A stretch of 64,000 bases of DNA from Hetaerina americana (lineage: Eukaryota > Arthropoda > Insecta > Odonata > Calopterygidae), in assembly GCA_022747635.1 (NCBI GenBank), contig JAKTNV010000003.1:11224911-11288910 (forward strand). The letters run 5' to 3'. Under the pieces are notes generated by a model. It was not told where the DNA came from and made no database searches. It was given only the letters and a program-made list of their open reading frames with translations. Shown here one piece after another: positions 23,176 through 36,425 of the stretch (positions are counted from its first letter, which is position 1; the number at the start of each line of letters is the position of its first letter). Made by a program: the position numbers and the translations under genes.

Positions 23176-24750
23176 TCTATTGGGCTCATACTTCGAAAAC
23201 TCCTCCATTAAGAGACTGAAGGGGCATTTGGAGAGCTAGTTGCGTGAAAAATGTGGTGCCCATGACTCAATGTCGACCCGGAACGTTATTCATGCCCCTC
23301 GCCCCCTGTATCTCCGTGAATTAAGACAATTCGGTCGTTTATAAGACCATAAAACACGCATTTCGAAGACGGTCATTGAAGTGAAGACGGTGCGGGTGGA
23401 TGAATGTCTGAATTTATATTCATGCGATCGATAAAATTTTCCGCCATTGAGGGCACCAGCGTTTTTACGTCGATTCTGGGTAATTGCAAAGGCTAATAAC
23501 GATCTGATGCCGTGATATGAGAGCATAATTAATGCGATGTGAATAAGAGAAAGGATCATTTTTTTGTCGCATCAGACAAATGAGGACACATTTTTTGTCT
23601 CCTGATTGAGCATCAAGGTGTATCTGGGAAAACTAAGGCATTTCCTTGGCCTCAGCAAAATATTTTTGCCAATTCGCAAGCCATTACAAAATATCTTTCC
23701 ACCTGGGGTAATTAATCATTTTGAGAACCTCCTTCCAGTGCGCCACATATATTTATTTGTCAGCTACAGAAAGATTAGGAAATTTAGCATCTTACGAAAA
23801 GTTGTATCACAATTTCATAAATTTCGTTTGTAATGACTGCTGTTCATTGTGAAAGAATTAAACTGGCCATAATCCATCAATGGTGAGAAAACATATTCAA
23901 ATACTGTTTAATTTTAATTTGACTATTGTAGGCCATTAATCTTGACGTGTTTTAAGGCAACATTGAGAAATGCAATCAAAGCTTCTAACCATAAAATGCT
24001 ACTAATTCTGGCAATAAAATTCACCTTTATGAATGTTTTTCGTAACCAATTACAACGTAAGTTATATGAGCTATTGAAAATAGGCATTTATAAGCTATGC
24101 TATTTGTTTAGAGTGGAATTTGATGTAATAATCATGAAAACTCTCGTTTATTGATACAGCTAATGTTACTCACAAGCTTATTGCCTGTCAAATCAACGTT
24201 TCCCATTAAAATATGATCATGTGTTTACTTTGAGAACTTCTTTTAATGCATTCGAAATAAAATTTTTAAATGAGGTAAAATATAAGTTTGATAAAAAAGT
24301 AATGTGCATTAAATGAGAGGATTTAAAAATGTTTAGAAAAAATGATATATAAGTCACGTAATTTACAGCCGTTTAATATGATCGCAACACATGACTCGTT
24401 TGATTCTCTGTGTTACGTTAATTTACAATGTATGTCTAAAAAGTAACCCGCCAGCTGCCGTAAAAGGCCTTCATCTTGGTTAATTACGCTTAACAGCGAT
24501 AGGTGAATATAATATTCGCCGCTACATGTACACTTATAAACATACATGACTATCCTCAAAATGCATTGGTGAGTGTTTCCGGGTAAAATCTTAAATTTCA
24601 GCAATTACACATTACCCTTTCAATTAGCATCAACGCGAACTTACCGGGGGCATATAGACATACGACATGCCCGGGCGTTATAATAATACGAGGAGCCAAG
24701 ATATCCTTCTAATCCACCCCAAGATCAAATAATCACCGTCTAATTCACAA
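23176..24750. other. Unique AT-rich DNA, nothing recognised
   Basis: No recognised gene, RNA or repeat. A CGCCAGCTGCCGTAAAAGG stretch near 24447 might be a very worn tag copy, but the support is too weak to call. Confidence 0.45.
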
Positions 24751-24809
24751 CAACATGGTGCCACGGATGCCACCGCTAAGGAGCGTGGCAGAGTGTGATT
24801 CAACACCGG
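24751..24809 (-). mobile_element. Diverged LINE family A 3' tail abutting the inverted repeat
   Basis: ATGGTGCCACGGATGCCACC, then GCTAAGGAGCGTGGCAGAGT and GTGATTCAACACC is a worn minus-oriented tag. Its right edge lies next to the outer end of the left inverted-repeat arm at 24810. Confidence 0.6.
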
Positions 24810-25111
24810 ACGCAACATCTTACAAAATGTAACATTTTATGCATTAATTTCAATAAATATATAAAAATATTTTGAAAATGTAGATAATGATACCTAGAGT
24901 TACGTCCCCTACGATACCTAAGTGTGAAATATTTATTTGCGCATTTAGAGAGCAGTTGCTAAAAATGAAGTTTTCGATCGTTTCAACGCATTCGACTTGG
25001 AAACCATTTATTTGCAAAATCGAGTTATTTTAAGAAAAAGGAATATCGGAGTGGTTCGAGTTAGCACCAGCGTGTTTGCTCGTGGGAACAGAATTTCCGA
25101 TACAAATATCA
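24810..25111 (+). repeat. Left arm of a 302-bp perfect inverted repeat
   Basis: The arm begins ACGCAACATCTTACAAAATG and ends CCGATACAAATATCA. Read against the reverse complement of 25428-25729, I found no mismatch and no length difference. Every paired position sums to 50539, so the arms are collinear throughout. The arm content is AT-rich unique sequence with no coding signal. Confidence 0.95.

Positions 25112-25728
<617 letters not shown>

Positions 25729-25766
<38 letters not shown>
25729..25766. repeat. (TA)n microsatellite flanking the right arm
   Basis: About 19 uninterrupted TA units follow directly on the outer end of the inverted-repeat arm. Confidence 0.95.
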
Positions 25767-25769
<3 letters not shown>

Positions 25770-25779
25770 TTTTGCTTAC

Positions 25780-26185
25780 GCCCCGAGGGAGACGGGAACG
25801 AGGGTGCCGCCGCCCCATCTGCGGGCCTCTTCGGAGCACCCCGGTTTGAATTAAGTTCTCAACGGTGGGAGGCCTTGAAGGGCGAGGCGGGGGGCAGAGT
25901 GTGTATGTATGTAGACTGGAGGTTTCGACGGGGGGTGGGGGGAGGGTGAAATCGAATGGATGGAGGGAGTGGAGTTGGAAGGTCGAGAGTGGAGTGTAGG
26001 GGAGTGGTGGAGGTCGGGGGATATAGATGGAGGCGATTAGACAATGAGGGAAAGGGCGGTCGGGTGGGGGCAGGGAAGGTTGCGTACGATTCTTTTTCAA
26101 TGTGTTGACGTTGCAGGAGGGTTGGGAGAGAGTTGCGGGAAAAGGGGGCGAGGGAGTTGGAGAGACCGAGGGTGAAGGAAGGGTG
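25780..26185. other. G-rich island
   Basis: The plus strand is G-rich from about 25855 to 26180 (GGGGGGTGGGGGGAGGG near 25930), after a mixed GC segment. The overlapping 181-codon minus-strand frame is rich in proline and serine, with no recognised domain. Confidence 0.7.
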
Positions 26186-28794
26186 CCCGACAGAGATGAA
26201 TACTGCAATAACCTCACCTCGAATGAGATCTGCTTAACGACGATAATGCACATGTTGCGTTCAGAAAGTGTGGAGCGACGATGTCTTTTTTTCCAATGCT
26301 GGATTCCCAAGGAGTGCTAGATTCTGTTTTGAAAAAATATATGTGCGCTTTTCGATAAAATGTTCCGATGACAAACATCGGCATTGGTATTTTTCCTGAA
26401 AATTATATGGGCCGCTTCTCAAGGCGTTCTCTACAAGTACACCCTTCGCTGAAAAAAATCATTGATAGAGCCTGTTGTTTGGGTAAAGAGCGAGATAACA
26501 GTCAAATATGCCTTTTTTAGGTTTCATTATCACTTCAGAGAAGGACATTCTTTCGTGAGTCACCCATTCGCTTCAAATTTCGTTCACGGTGATAAAGAGA
26601 AAATTATGAACACCCTTGAGTGAGTTTCGCATAAGATTCCCTTGATCAACGCACATTTACTCCCATTACGAGTATATCGACATTTTTTTGTGTTACCTCT
26701 TATGATAAAGCCAAAAGTAATGTCGAGGAATCAATCAAATAATACTCCGGAACAATTAATATCAATGATTTTCACGAGTCTTCCGTTCGAATGTCAACCG
26801 AGCGTTTGCGTTACGCACTTTTTTTTTTAAACAATATTGATGTTACATGTTCTATAGCGCAATGCTAACAAATGCGTATATTGGTGATTTTATATCTGGC
26901 GGATATATGAATATGCTTCACACCGTAATGTAAGACAATAAGTTTTCTTAAGTTGAGATTCTACCGAAATCATTCCAAAAAAAAACCACCTCAACCGCCT
27001 GTCGTTTCCCCTGACAACTGCTACTACTCCTTCAAAAGGGAGAATAAAGCGGTTCAATGTGGACAGGAAACTTGATCAGTGCATGAATAGGTATTTTTTA
27101 AATTTATTTATCATACCCTAAATGTATGTATAAGCCTTGTAAGTATTAAAAATACGATATCAACTTGGCTTCGAAATGTTGACCTAAAAATCAAAAATAA
27201 AATGTTTGCAGGTCTACGTAAAATGGGATTTGCACAGGTCCTCAAGATCTTTTTTCTATAAATAAGATTGTCAACTGCAAAATAATTGTGGAACTGATTT
27301 TAAATTAAAGCACCAACTACAAAATAATGAGGTGAAATGATTATGTAACCTGTGAAGTGAGTATATTGGCATAATGGAGTGAATAGGTATTCAAAATTGG
27401 GTTCAATCGGAGATAAAATGCCAATTATACACGATCCTATTATCTCAACCACTCCGTAAAGCAACTATTGTGTAACGAATACTCAATCTGTAAAATGCTT
27501 CAAATTTCTGGTAACATTTCGTGGCTTTCTTCTGCTTCATTTTTTTCAACTGTAGTTATCGTATGTTTGTAAAAGTGAAGAGTCCGAAGACACCTTACAG
27601 AAATTACGGGGATCAATAGAGGTTTGATACATTGATTTTAAAAAAGAACATTTGTGCTGTTGCGAGAAAAATTTTGGAAATGAAGGTAAAGCCATTAACT
27701 TATGAGCACAGAAGCAGAGAACGGTTCAGAAACGAGGTAATAATATCCTGGACTAAAGGATGAGAAGTGCTTTAGGTCATTCATGAAGTATAAGAAGAGA
27801 AAGTTTTAATTTCATAAAATCAAATTAAAGTTTTCAAAGAAAATCTATTCTTAGAAACAAGAATTGCATTTTCAAAATTAAAACAATAATAGATCGTTAG
27901 ATTTCAAAACATTTTACGCAGTGTCAACTTTATATCACTTACCACCAGACCTTTTTCGTACATTTGGAAAACTTTCTCAGCACTCTCTTCTAGAAATGTT
28001 GCCTGGAATATAGAGCGTTCGTAACATTTAGAACTTTATGATGCCGACGATGCCGATGATTTTTTATGATGCCAATAATAGAGCTCCATAATTTTTTTAA
28101 TGAGTTATAGTAGGAATATTGCGTAAAATTTGAGATAAAAATTCAATTCCACCCATGGATTTCATGCTAACGAACAAAACATTGCATCCTAAACATTGCA
28201 TCTTTCGAGAAAATGCTTTGCCTCTTTCCTCCTTTTTCTTCCGTTTCCCCTTTTCCCTTTTGCGAGAAAGGTTTTTCAGTAAGTAACAGAAGAAAGATAA
28301 AATATGCGAGGAGAAATGCAAACAAAATAATCCATTTTCAATATACAATTATTCAGTCTTCATATGTTATGATATCTTAGATAATTAATTAAAATCAAAT
28401 ATATAGAACGCCTATTGCGTATACAAGTATAATATGGAGTATAAAGCGTAATTTACTAGATATTCACATTTAAAAACAAGGATAGCATGAGTTGACACAA
28501 TCAACGTGCACCGAGGTGCCAGAATTTAGGATTTACACGGAAACCATGCGAAAATTTTGCGGAGCATAGGGTATTTCAAGATTTTGAAGCGATTATCTCA
28601 AGTTTTTGGGATTGGAATGAAACGAAAACTAAGAGGAAAGCTACATCTTTAACTAGTCACTCAAATGGCTACTTCATTTGCTTCGTTATATTATTAGGAT
28701 GAACGGATGCGGTGTTCTGTGGAAGTAATTGGCCGCTAAAACGTGTCATGTGGTATTTATCCTTTTAAGAATTGATATTCATATTAACCTTGCC
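26186..28794. other. Unique AT-rich DNA, nothing recognised
   Basis: This is one of the longest featureless stretches. No coding, RNA or repeat signal was recognised. A CT-rich patch at 28210-28265 is minor. Confidence 0.5.
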
Positions 28795-28885
28795 GGCGTT
28801 TTTGCTTAACTTCAGCGGATAGAGAACTGGCATGCTGTTCTTTGAGTCCCGATTTCAAATCCCAGGTCATGTCGCTTGACAAGAC
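28795..28885 (+). repeat. tRNA-like sequence, possible SINE head
   Basis: CAGCGGATAGAGAACTGG at 28813-28830 resembles an RNA polymerase III A box. GATTTCAAATCCC at 28851-28863 resembles a B box at tRNA-like spacing. The arms do not form a good cloverleaf, so a functional tRNA is unlikely. A worn tRNA-derived SINE head is the better reading. Confidence 0.4.
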
Positions 28886-29139
28886 CATTTTAAATCAATA
28901 TGATATCGTTTTCTACATACTAGAACTCTGTTCGTCTAACAAAGTCATCCTTCTGGTTGACTAGTGTACTGGAGGTTAATAAATATTGAAGCAAAAAGGG
29001 TAGATCAATATAATGTCAGTTGAAATTGAATTACAAAGGGAATAACTGTATCAAGTCTAGAAAAGTACTCAAAGGAAGTTTTGTAATAAATATAATGAAA
29101 AACACTGTTGAATGTTTGATGGTGATTGTTATGCAACGT
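28886..29139. other. AT-rich DNA, nothing recognised
   Basis: It could include the body of the SINE suggested upstream, but no defined 3' end is visible. Confidence 0.3.
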
Positions 29140-29900
29140 TCATAATTGGAGCGTGATGCGCACATTACTCCCGACTCCCTTCCCGCATCCCAAATGCCGC
29201 ACCACCTCGCCCAAAGCGTTCGACTCCTCGATCAAAGACATCCGCACTCACGCCAACGCCCCTCGCGCTCCTGCGCGTGCATTCGCACACTCCGTCGGGC
29301 AGAGACCATTGCACTTAAACCTCGCACTAAATCGCTATACCAACCGTCGCACCCTTCATGGCACACACTCATAAATAGATCTATACGCGGAAAGTCTCGC
29401 GGCACCACGTCTGCACACCAGTACGTGGTGGTGGTTCATACATACTACATACCCTTCCCCATTGCCCCCCCCCGTCCCTACATTGCCACCAAACAGTTCC
29501 ATCATATCCTTTCCTCCGACCCCCCGCCCCGCCACCGCCGAACCCCTCGATGCTCAATCTCCTGCCCTCCTACTCGCGACTCCCCCCCGCCCACCCACCT
29601 CCCCGGACAACGCGCCACGGACTCCCGACCCAACGGACCAGCCGGCCCCCCGCCGACGGACCCCCTCCCTAAGCATCCTCGAACTCCACCCACCCTCCCT
29701 CCCCCCCACCGCGCGGACCACTCCTCCCCTCCCGCCCCCGGGGGCACCCCGCCGCTTTTCTTCCTTTGTGCCGTCAGGGAGGGTTGGAGGGAGGGAGGGG
29801 GGCGGCGACGCCGTAGGAGGCGGGGCGCCCACCCTCCCCGATCCTCCTCGGGTCTCGACCCATCCGTCTCTCGGGTTCGATCTCCGAGCTAATTCACGTA
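29140..29900. other. Largest C-rich island with G-rich end
   Basis: C-rich on the plus strand for over 600 bp, rich in CpG from 29510 to 29760, then G-rich at 29765-29830. It supports a 248-codon plus-strand frame and a 186-codon minus-strand frame over the same DNA. Both are proline-, arginine- and glycine-rich with no recognised domain, as expected from composition. Confidence 0.75.
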
Positions 29901-31185
29901 TCCTCTCTCCCACCGGGAGCTTCATTCGGCGCTCGGCTCCTTGTTGCGTTCGCCGAGTACAGACATACATGCTTGGGAAGACGCGGTGGTTGGTGCATTG
30001 CAATCGTGGATGAGGACACTTTTCCATCTTCACGCCTAATTCTTGATCACTCATTAATGGAATACCGATCTCAAACGAATCATCCTTTGAACGCTGTAAT
30101 TGTGGGTATCCCACGATTCAAATAGCAATTAAGCTCTCCAGAGCGACGGCGTGGATACTCGTAGATATGAGAGGTATACTCCACCATAAAAATATATCAT
30201 TCGCTCAAAGAAGATTAATTATGTAGGGTAAACATGGTGAAGTTAATTATAAATATCGGTCAAACAGAGTGAATTTATTATTTTTTCTGTGATACACGGG
30301 CGAGGTACGCACTCAATGAATGTTTTAAATTGATCAGAAACGTTGTTAATATGCCTTTCATTCCAAAAAAATTAATGGTCACCTTTTAAATGATTACCCC
30401 TAATTCGAGAGGTAACAGTATCATAAATATTTGTAAGCGCAAACCGAAATATTATTTTGCCTAAGATACATTACTGAAGGAATACGCTGTAATGTATTCC
30501 AATACGCGTAAAAATACGTTGAAATATAGAATGGTAGAATGATGTGAAATCACTGAATGAAATACACCCAAGCCTATTGGTGCTGATTATTCCGTCGATT
30601 CTTTCTTCTTATATTGTTATAAAGGCGAAAGTAAAGTGAATTAGCCAGATATACCCAAGTTTCCCGAGTCTTCTTGAAAGCTGTTTGAAATCAATCGGAG
30701 GGCCGTGAACTACATTGTAATGGAACTTTAGAACAATACCACTCTTTTCTATCGTGAGAAGTGGTACTAAATTCGTTAGGATGTACATGTTCATCCTGCG
30801 AATTCAAATATTAGCACTACTTTTGCCTATTTCTTTTGGTAAACTTTCATGATAGCACTTATAGTATACATTTAGTCATTGGATAATCTGGTAACACTTA
30901 ATCGGCACACTTCAACATTTTGTTGAATTCTTGATAATTAACATGTATGTACATTCCAAAAGACAGGAATATTAAAATAAGCAGGTACATCTTCTATCTG
31001 AAAGGGTATTAGGCAGGTCAATTTTGCAATTAAAATTAATGCAATTAATATGAACTAGGTTATCTTTGGGAGGTGTCATAAGAAAACTATTTAACGGAAA
31101 ACGACACTCCATTCGATGAAATTTAAGACTTTTCGAAAAGGCATCTCTCCCATTGGAGATCAGCACATACCGACGAGCCATTGGG
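29901..31185. other. Unique DNA, nothing recognised
   Basis: AT-rich, with no recognised signal on either strand. Confidence 0.45.
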
Positions 31186-31425
31186 ACCAAGGGGGGCCCA
31201 TTTTGACGCATGCCCACCTCCTCAGCTCCAGGATTCACCTTCTGCCGCCTCCGAGGATCCTCGCGCCGACGACCAACCCCCCCACCCCTGTTACTGCCCC
31301 CGATCTCTTTCGGTGAGTGATGGGGAGAGAAGGGAGCGCTGCTGCCCTCATCGTTTATCGCCTCACCTCAAGGCACCCCGAGAGGGTCAACTGGGAAACC
31401 AAGTAATCGCCACCCAACCGACCAA
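31186..31425. other. Small C-rich island
   Basis: CCACCTCCTCAGCTCC and CCCCCCCACCCCTG runs on the plus strand fall to mixed composition by about 31420. It is weaker than most of the other islands. Confidence 0.55.
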
Positions 31426-31555
31426 TCCATGCCAAGAAGGATTGTCCCCAACATTCTCATCACAATTTTCTCTCCTTAATAAAAACTCTCATCTTTCTCA
31501 TTAGAACGCTGTTATTAATTAATTAAATATTCCAGCGAGTTTAAATATGACACTG

Positions 31556-32001
31556 AAGGAATTATAATGGCCCCACACTACTTAGGTAGATCAGACCACA
31601 AAGATAAACTAAGGGAGATAGATTCCAAGACAGATAGGTACAAATACTCATTCTTTCCCCGAACAATCAGTAATCATAATAGCAAGAAACCGAAGTCACT
31701 TTAGAAATATTAAAAACGTTGAATTTACAAGTCTGAACAAAATTAAACACTATAGAGATGTTAGGTATACTTTCAGGTGCATGTGTATGTTAGTTGGTAG
31801 TTTGAGTGTTTGCATGTGTGTGGGGTGTAAGTGTTCATGCATGAATGTATGCCATGTTTTTTTTTATATATATGATTTTGTCGTTATTTGCATGCGGTTT
31901 TTTTTCTTTTTCTTTTCTAAATTATGGGTGGTGTCCTAGCACCCCCCGCCACACGCCCTTGCGGCGGCTTGCGGGGTATTAAGTAGATGTAGATGTAGAT
32001 G
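31556..32001 (+). mobile_element. LINE family A 3' end: RT C-terminal remnant, 3' UTR, GATGTA tail
   Basis: The coding remnant reads LGRSDHKDKLREIDSKTDRY and then KYSFFPRTI (about 31580-31670). It is followed by a TG-rich 3' UTR with a T/A stretch (31856-31880), then GGGTGGTGTCCTAGCACC and a CCACACGCCCTTGCGGCGG block. It ends in three GATGTA-type units at 31982-32001. It matches the nested copy at 11027-11411 over its length and the host copy at 11840-12276 more loosely. It is 5'-truncated and non-coding. Confidence 0.85.
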
Positions 32002-33098
32002 CTGTCGTTTAACTGTTCACGTCAATCTTTTTAATACTGAACAATACGTGTTCCAAACGCCATGAGAAAAATGTAGCCACTGCTGCAGTTTTCCCCACTT
32101 CTCACCTCTGCTCCGAACCACATCTCGGTTTCCTTAACGTATACTGACAAATAGGTTTTAGATTACGAGTATCAAGTGAAGATTTATGGATTACGATTTT
32201 GATTAACTTAGAAATTCCTCCTGGCATTCTTAATTACACGATTCCCGAGAAAGGCAGGCAGTAAATGTGGCACTGAATAAGGTACAGTCATGAAGAAAGC
32301 CCAGTTTTCAAGAATAAAACCGTGGGGCACGGTTAAATAGAGCTATCTGGGCATGACATCACTCTTAAAACAAACTAAATCACAAAAACATGGAAGTTTC
32401 GTCTATTTGTGTAGTTGAAGTTAAGCAATAAATAAACAGTTTTTGAAGGCGTAAATAATTTCATCATAAAGATTTGATTCTTGAAAAGTTGCAGCCATTA
32501 ATGTTATCATTTTGTTTGCTTAGAGCGAAAACATTTCAGAAGAATTATAATTCTATCTGAAACGACTATATTACTTACTATAAATGTATCACAGACTAAC
32601 GTTGAATATCCTCTAACTGGGGATACACATCTGTTTTTCTAATAAAGTGGGCATTTAGCATAGATTAACGCTTTATAAAATATAGGAAATACATACACGA
32701 ATATTTGAATCACAATAGAGTTCCAATTTTCTCATGGTATATCACTGTTGTCTTTGTCTTCGTTCACCACCGTTTGATACCAATGTTCTCTGGGTGTCTG
32801 TAACAAATTCAGCGGCGAGCAGGAGAAAACTTCTGGTACACCCAACGTAAGAGTAATTTTAATTCCATAAAATACCAAATCGGTGGTATTAACTGGGACA
32901 ATAGCGCCCGGAAAAAGACATCGAACGGCGAAATTGAAATGAGTGAAAGGCCGAAAGGAAAAAAAGAAAATTTCATTAAAACATTTCCATTTCCTCGCAC
33001 GATTGCTATATACCAAGCGTTTTGTAGAAAAGGAAAGAGTGGTGTGATCGGGAGTATTAGTGGGTGGAAGAAAGGTAGATTACACTATATATATAAAC

Positions 33099-33100
<2 letters not shown>
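32002..33100. other. Unique AT-rich DNA, nothing recognised
   Basis: No recognised coding or repeat signal. Confidence 0.45.

Positions 33101-33158
<58 letters not shown>
33101..33158. repeat. (TA)n microsatellite
   Basis: About 28 uninterrupted TA units after GTATA. Any frame across it is an artefact. Confidence 0.95.
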
Positions 33159-33160
<2 letters not shown>

Positions 33161-33239
33161 TGTGTGTATACATATATGCATATAAAATGTATTTTCTCAC
33201 AGTTCCGCCCACCGGTTCCCGCAAAGGGGAGGTGGGAGT

Positions 33240-33358
33240 TTAAAAGGGACAAAAAAATGAAAATAATAAATAAACGCCGTTCCGGCACGAAATCCACCCG
33301 TAACGATGACAACGGAACTCGTATTAATAGGATTAATCTTTACGGCTTTATTAGCGCT
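33240..33358. promoter_or_regulatory. Possible regulatory core beside an island
   Basis: The stretch has a forkhead-like TAAATAAAC near 33268 and a palindromic GGATTAATC near 33330, which includes a TAATCC-type Otx/Bicoid-like site. TTTATTAG, homeodomain-like, lies near 33346. It sits directly before a G-rich island. Short motifs are common by chance, so this is a guess from motif density alone. Confidence 0.2.
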
Positions 33359-34215
33359 GAGGGAGGGATAGGGAGATGGGAAAAGGTTTGGCGTATGGAA
33401 AGGGGAAGAGTTTTCGAGGGGGCAGGCGGGAGGGGGCGGGATGGAAATGGGGAAAGTCGAGGGGGGGAAGAGGAAGGGGGAGGAGGAGAAGGGCCAGGCC
33501 TTCCATTACGGAGATCTTATTTTCTCCCTTCATCATATGCGCCCTCCGGAATCTCCTCCGCCATCCCTTCCCACCTCGCCACCCTCCTTCCATTAAAACC
33601 TCTCCCGCCCTCAATCCCTTCCTTCAGTGCCTCCACCTTTATCCCGTCCCTCCCTCCCTCTATCTTCTCCTAACCAGCCACCCTCATCTTCCTCTCTCGT
33701 CCTCTCCTTCTCTCCATCAAGAGCACTCGAAAAACCCACGCCCATTTCCTCTTTTATCTCCCTCTCTGTTTCTCTACCTCTCTCACCCCCCGCACACACA
33801 CAAACGAAACACGTCTCGTCTGCCCCGAAGCCTCGTATTTCCACCACCTACTTTCTTCCTTGGGGGTTGGGAAAAAGAGCGCCAAGCAGTCCACTAAATA
33901 AAGTCATCATTGGAATCAATTGTGCGGCCGGGGAAGGGATGAGAGGGGGCTAGGGGGAAAGGAAGGAATGTTAAGGGGGTGGGGGACTCGGGTACCCGCT
34001 TCTATCCCGCGAGACGCCCCGCCGGAGCCACATTGTTGTCGGAAGGGGGCGGCCCACCCAACAGAGCGGGTGTTTGGGTTGGCGCGGGGCGGGGTAGGGA
34101 ACACGCGGGGTGCACGCATCCCATCGCCCTCCGGGGTCTCAGGGTCGCCTTCCTCCTCATCCTCCTAAAATCCCCATTCCCGTCCCACCACTCTCTTCCC
34201 CAGAACCACCTTCGC
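33359..34215. other. Large GC-rich island with several skew flips
   Basis: On the plus strand 33359-33500 is G-rich, 33505-33850 is C/T-rich, 33925-34100 is G-rich and 34110-34205 is C-rich. Open frames of up to 244 codons, extended by the TA tract, are compositional. Confidence 0.75.
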
Positions 34216-36356
34216 CGTACGCCCTGACGAGGAATTTACATCCAATCGCAGCCCACGCGCCCGCCATAAGTTTTATTCTAACACCGCCGGTCGCATTTTT
34301 TGTGGCCCGAGCACCTTTAACTCGCCGTAACACATTCTCCGTGGAAATATACGTGGTTTAGTGCAGAATACTTTCCATTGAGACTCATCGTTCAATGTTC
34401 ATCCTTGTCTCGGGTGCGAAGGCAATCGCTCCTGGGCCCTTTTCTCAAAATCATAGTTTTAACTTTGATTCCTCTGAAGACGGTGCAACTTAAATCTTTC
34501 TTGATTATATCATGCAAAATTTAAACAATTTATAAACATTATAAAAGGTTATTTTTATTTCGGCGGTTCTGTACGAAATTCAAAAATGACCCGTGGATTT
34601 TATAAAAGGAATCCTGAATCTATATCAAAAAGATTCGAATATGACCCCTTGTTATCTATGTCGAAGTGTTTGCCTTTCCAAATATAATAACGTAAAATTT
34701 CAACCCCGTTGGTTACAATCAGCTTTTAGTAGGTCAGAAACAAATGTTATTTTCGTACTTTGAAGCCAAATTTTGACATAATTTACTGCGTCTAAAAGTG
34801 ATTTCGTTCATTGTAGAAAATGGCCCCGCGTATCACAAGTCTTTCGATATGCTACACCATAAACCCGAAAAGCTTTATCTGAAATAAATGGATTAATTTC
34901 TGCTCTAGTGCCTTCCTCATGAGTAGCTTCATTCGCGGAAATCTATCACAGAAAAATTTATTCCATTCCTTTCTGGTTTGAAATTTTTTTATTTACCCTC
35001 TCTGTAGACACATTTGTGTTATTCGATGGGGAAAATAGTTACAAAATTATTCAATTTAACTAGGTCCTGACAATGATACAAATTCATTAATAATGACGTC
35101 ACTTTTTCATCAAAATATTTTCAGGGGACCAATTGTCAAAAAAATGGATGACGACATAATTTATGTCGACGCAAATCGATGTCCTTAGCAGCAAGATATA
35201 CATGGTAAGGTTATTTCATTAATTTGGGCGACCTCCAAACTTTTTTTGGAGATCGCAGTTACGGATAAACTTTTATAAATCACGATAAAAAATGCGATCC
35301 ATGCGATGGGCGTGCCCGATAGAGTCTTCAAGCCATGTCACGGTTTACCTGTTCTCTTATAAACGTCCCCTAAACATACTATTCCTGAATACTGTAATTA
35401 CACAAGCAGGTACAAAAAATAATTCAAACTTATGATATCTCACTCAAGTACAAAAATAATAGAAAAACCTATATAGGTATATATATATATATATATATAT
35501 ATTACATACGGTTGTTGAAGAAATGTTGTTTTAAATGTACCAGCAATCAGATCTGTTCTAGCCACTACTTTTGCATTTCCCATTCGTTTCTCATATTTCA
35601 ATACTTGGTGCTAATTCGTCATCGTAAGTGAAACCTCATATTATTCATACCTTCGATACAATTGAACTCTGCATTTTCCGTAGTCTCTTCTCTCCTCCAC
35701 ACGGTTTCTATCTCATATTAGCATGTTTGCCATTTGATTTCACTCTAATCTTCAGCTTGAGATCACAACCAAGAGAAAAACTTTTACCACGGGCCATATT
35801 GCGTATAAGCCTATAATCCACGAGATGGCGTACACGTTTATTTCCGCAAACACCAATTGGAAGTATTTTACGTCTCATTATGGACCAGGGGAGGGGTGAA
35901 TTGAAACTTGTTGAGTTTCCCGCAACCGGAAACGAGTAAATGAGGTCTAGCTCATTGTTCGCCCGTTTGTTGGATAGGCTTTTCCTCTGCGGTGATTGTT
36001 GGCTTTGATCTGTATTTCAGAGTTAACAACTCGACGATAAATTACACAGTTGAGATAACCTATTATTCACGAAATGGCCTCATTAAACAACTGCATTAGT
36101 TCAGAGAATTTAAAAAAATTGGCAAACTAATAACACTGGCTCAGTTTAATGAAATTCCTTTCACTTTATTCAATTCAGAGTTTCAGCAATTAGACACTTC
36201 AGCATTTTTTGCATCAGCCAACGTGAATAAACGATAGACTTAGGGATAACCCACCAATGGATTTATGTATAAATTCGTTTGTGGTTTAGATGAGGGCAAG
36301 TACAATTGAAGGTGATGATGTTCTTATTTGCGCACACTTTCATTTCCGATAATATT
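34216..36356. other. Unique AT-rich DNA
   Basis: A (TA)13 run lies at 35477-35502 and a 17-bp palindrome (CGACATAA-T-TTATGTCG) at 35152-35168. Nothing else was recognised. Confidence 0.5.
35477..35502. repeat. (TA)n microsatellite
   Basis: About 13 uninterrupted TA units. Confidence 0.95.
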
Positions 36357-36425
36357 TCATCTACAAAAACCCCGCAAGCAATGGCTTATGTTGCGGGGGT
36401 GTTAGGTCACCCCCGCAATTAACCA
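36357..36425 (-). mobile_element. LINE family A 3' tail, GGTCACC subfamily
   Basis: TCATCTACAAAAACCCCGCA, then GCAATGGCTTATGTTGCGGG and GGTGTTAGGTCACCCC is the minus-oriented tag with the internal GGGCGTG segment rearranged. Confidence 0.7.

Noticed and set aside
24440..24480. Possible extra LINE tail (CCGCCAGCTGCCGTAAAAGG)
   Set aside because: Too diverged, and both the tail and the GGTGTT part are absent.
29146..29892. 248-codon plus-strand frame, and other 150-280-codon frames in GC-rich islands (4242-4866, 25765-26310, 44553-45153, 47269-47862, 51503-52342, 57366-58040)
   Set aside because: Each overlaps other long frames in different phases and on the opposite strand. The products are low-complexity Pro/Ser/Arg/Gly sequence, and the DNA is simply poor in stop codons.
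35152..35168. 17-bp palindrome CGACATAA-T-TTATGTCG
   Set aside because: Short palindromes are common in AT-rich DNA, and no second copy or context was seen.
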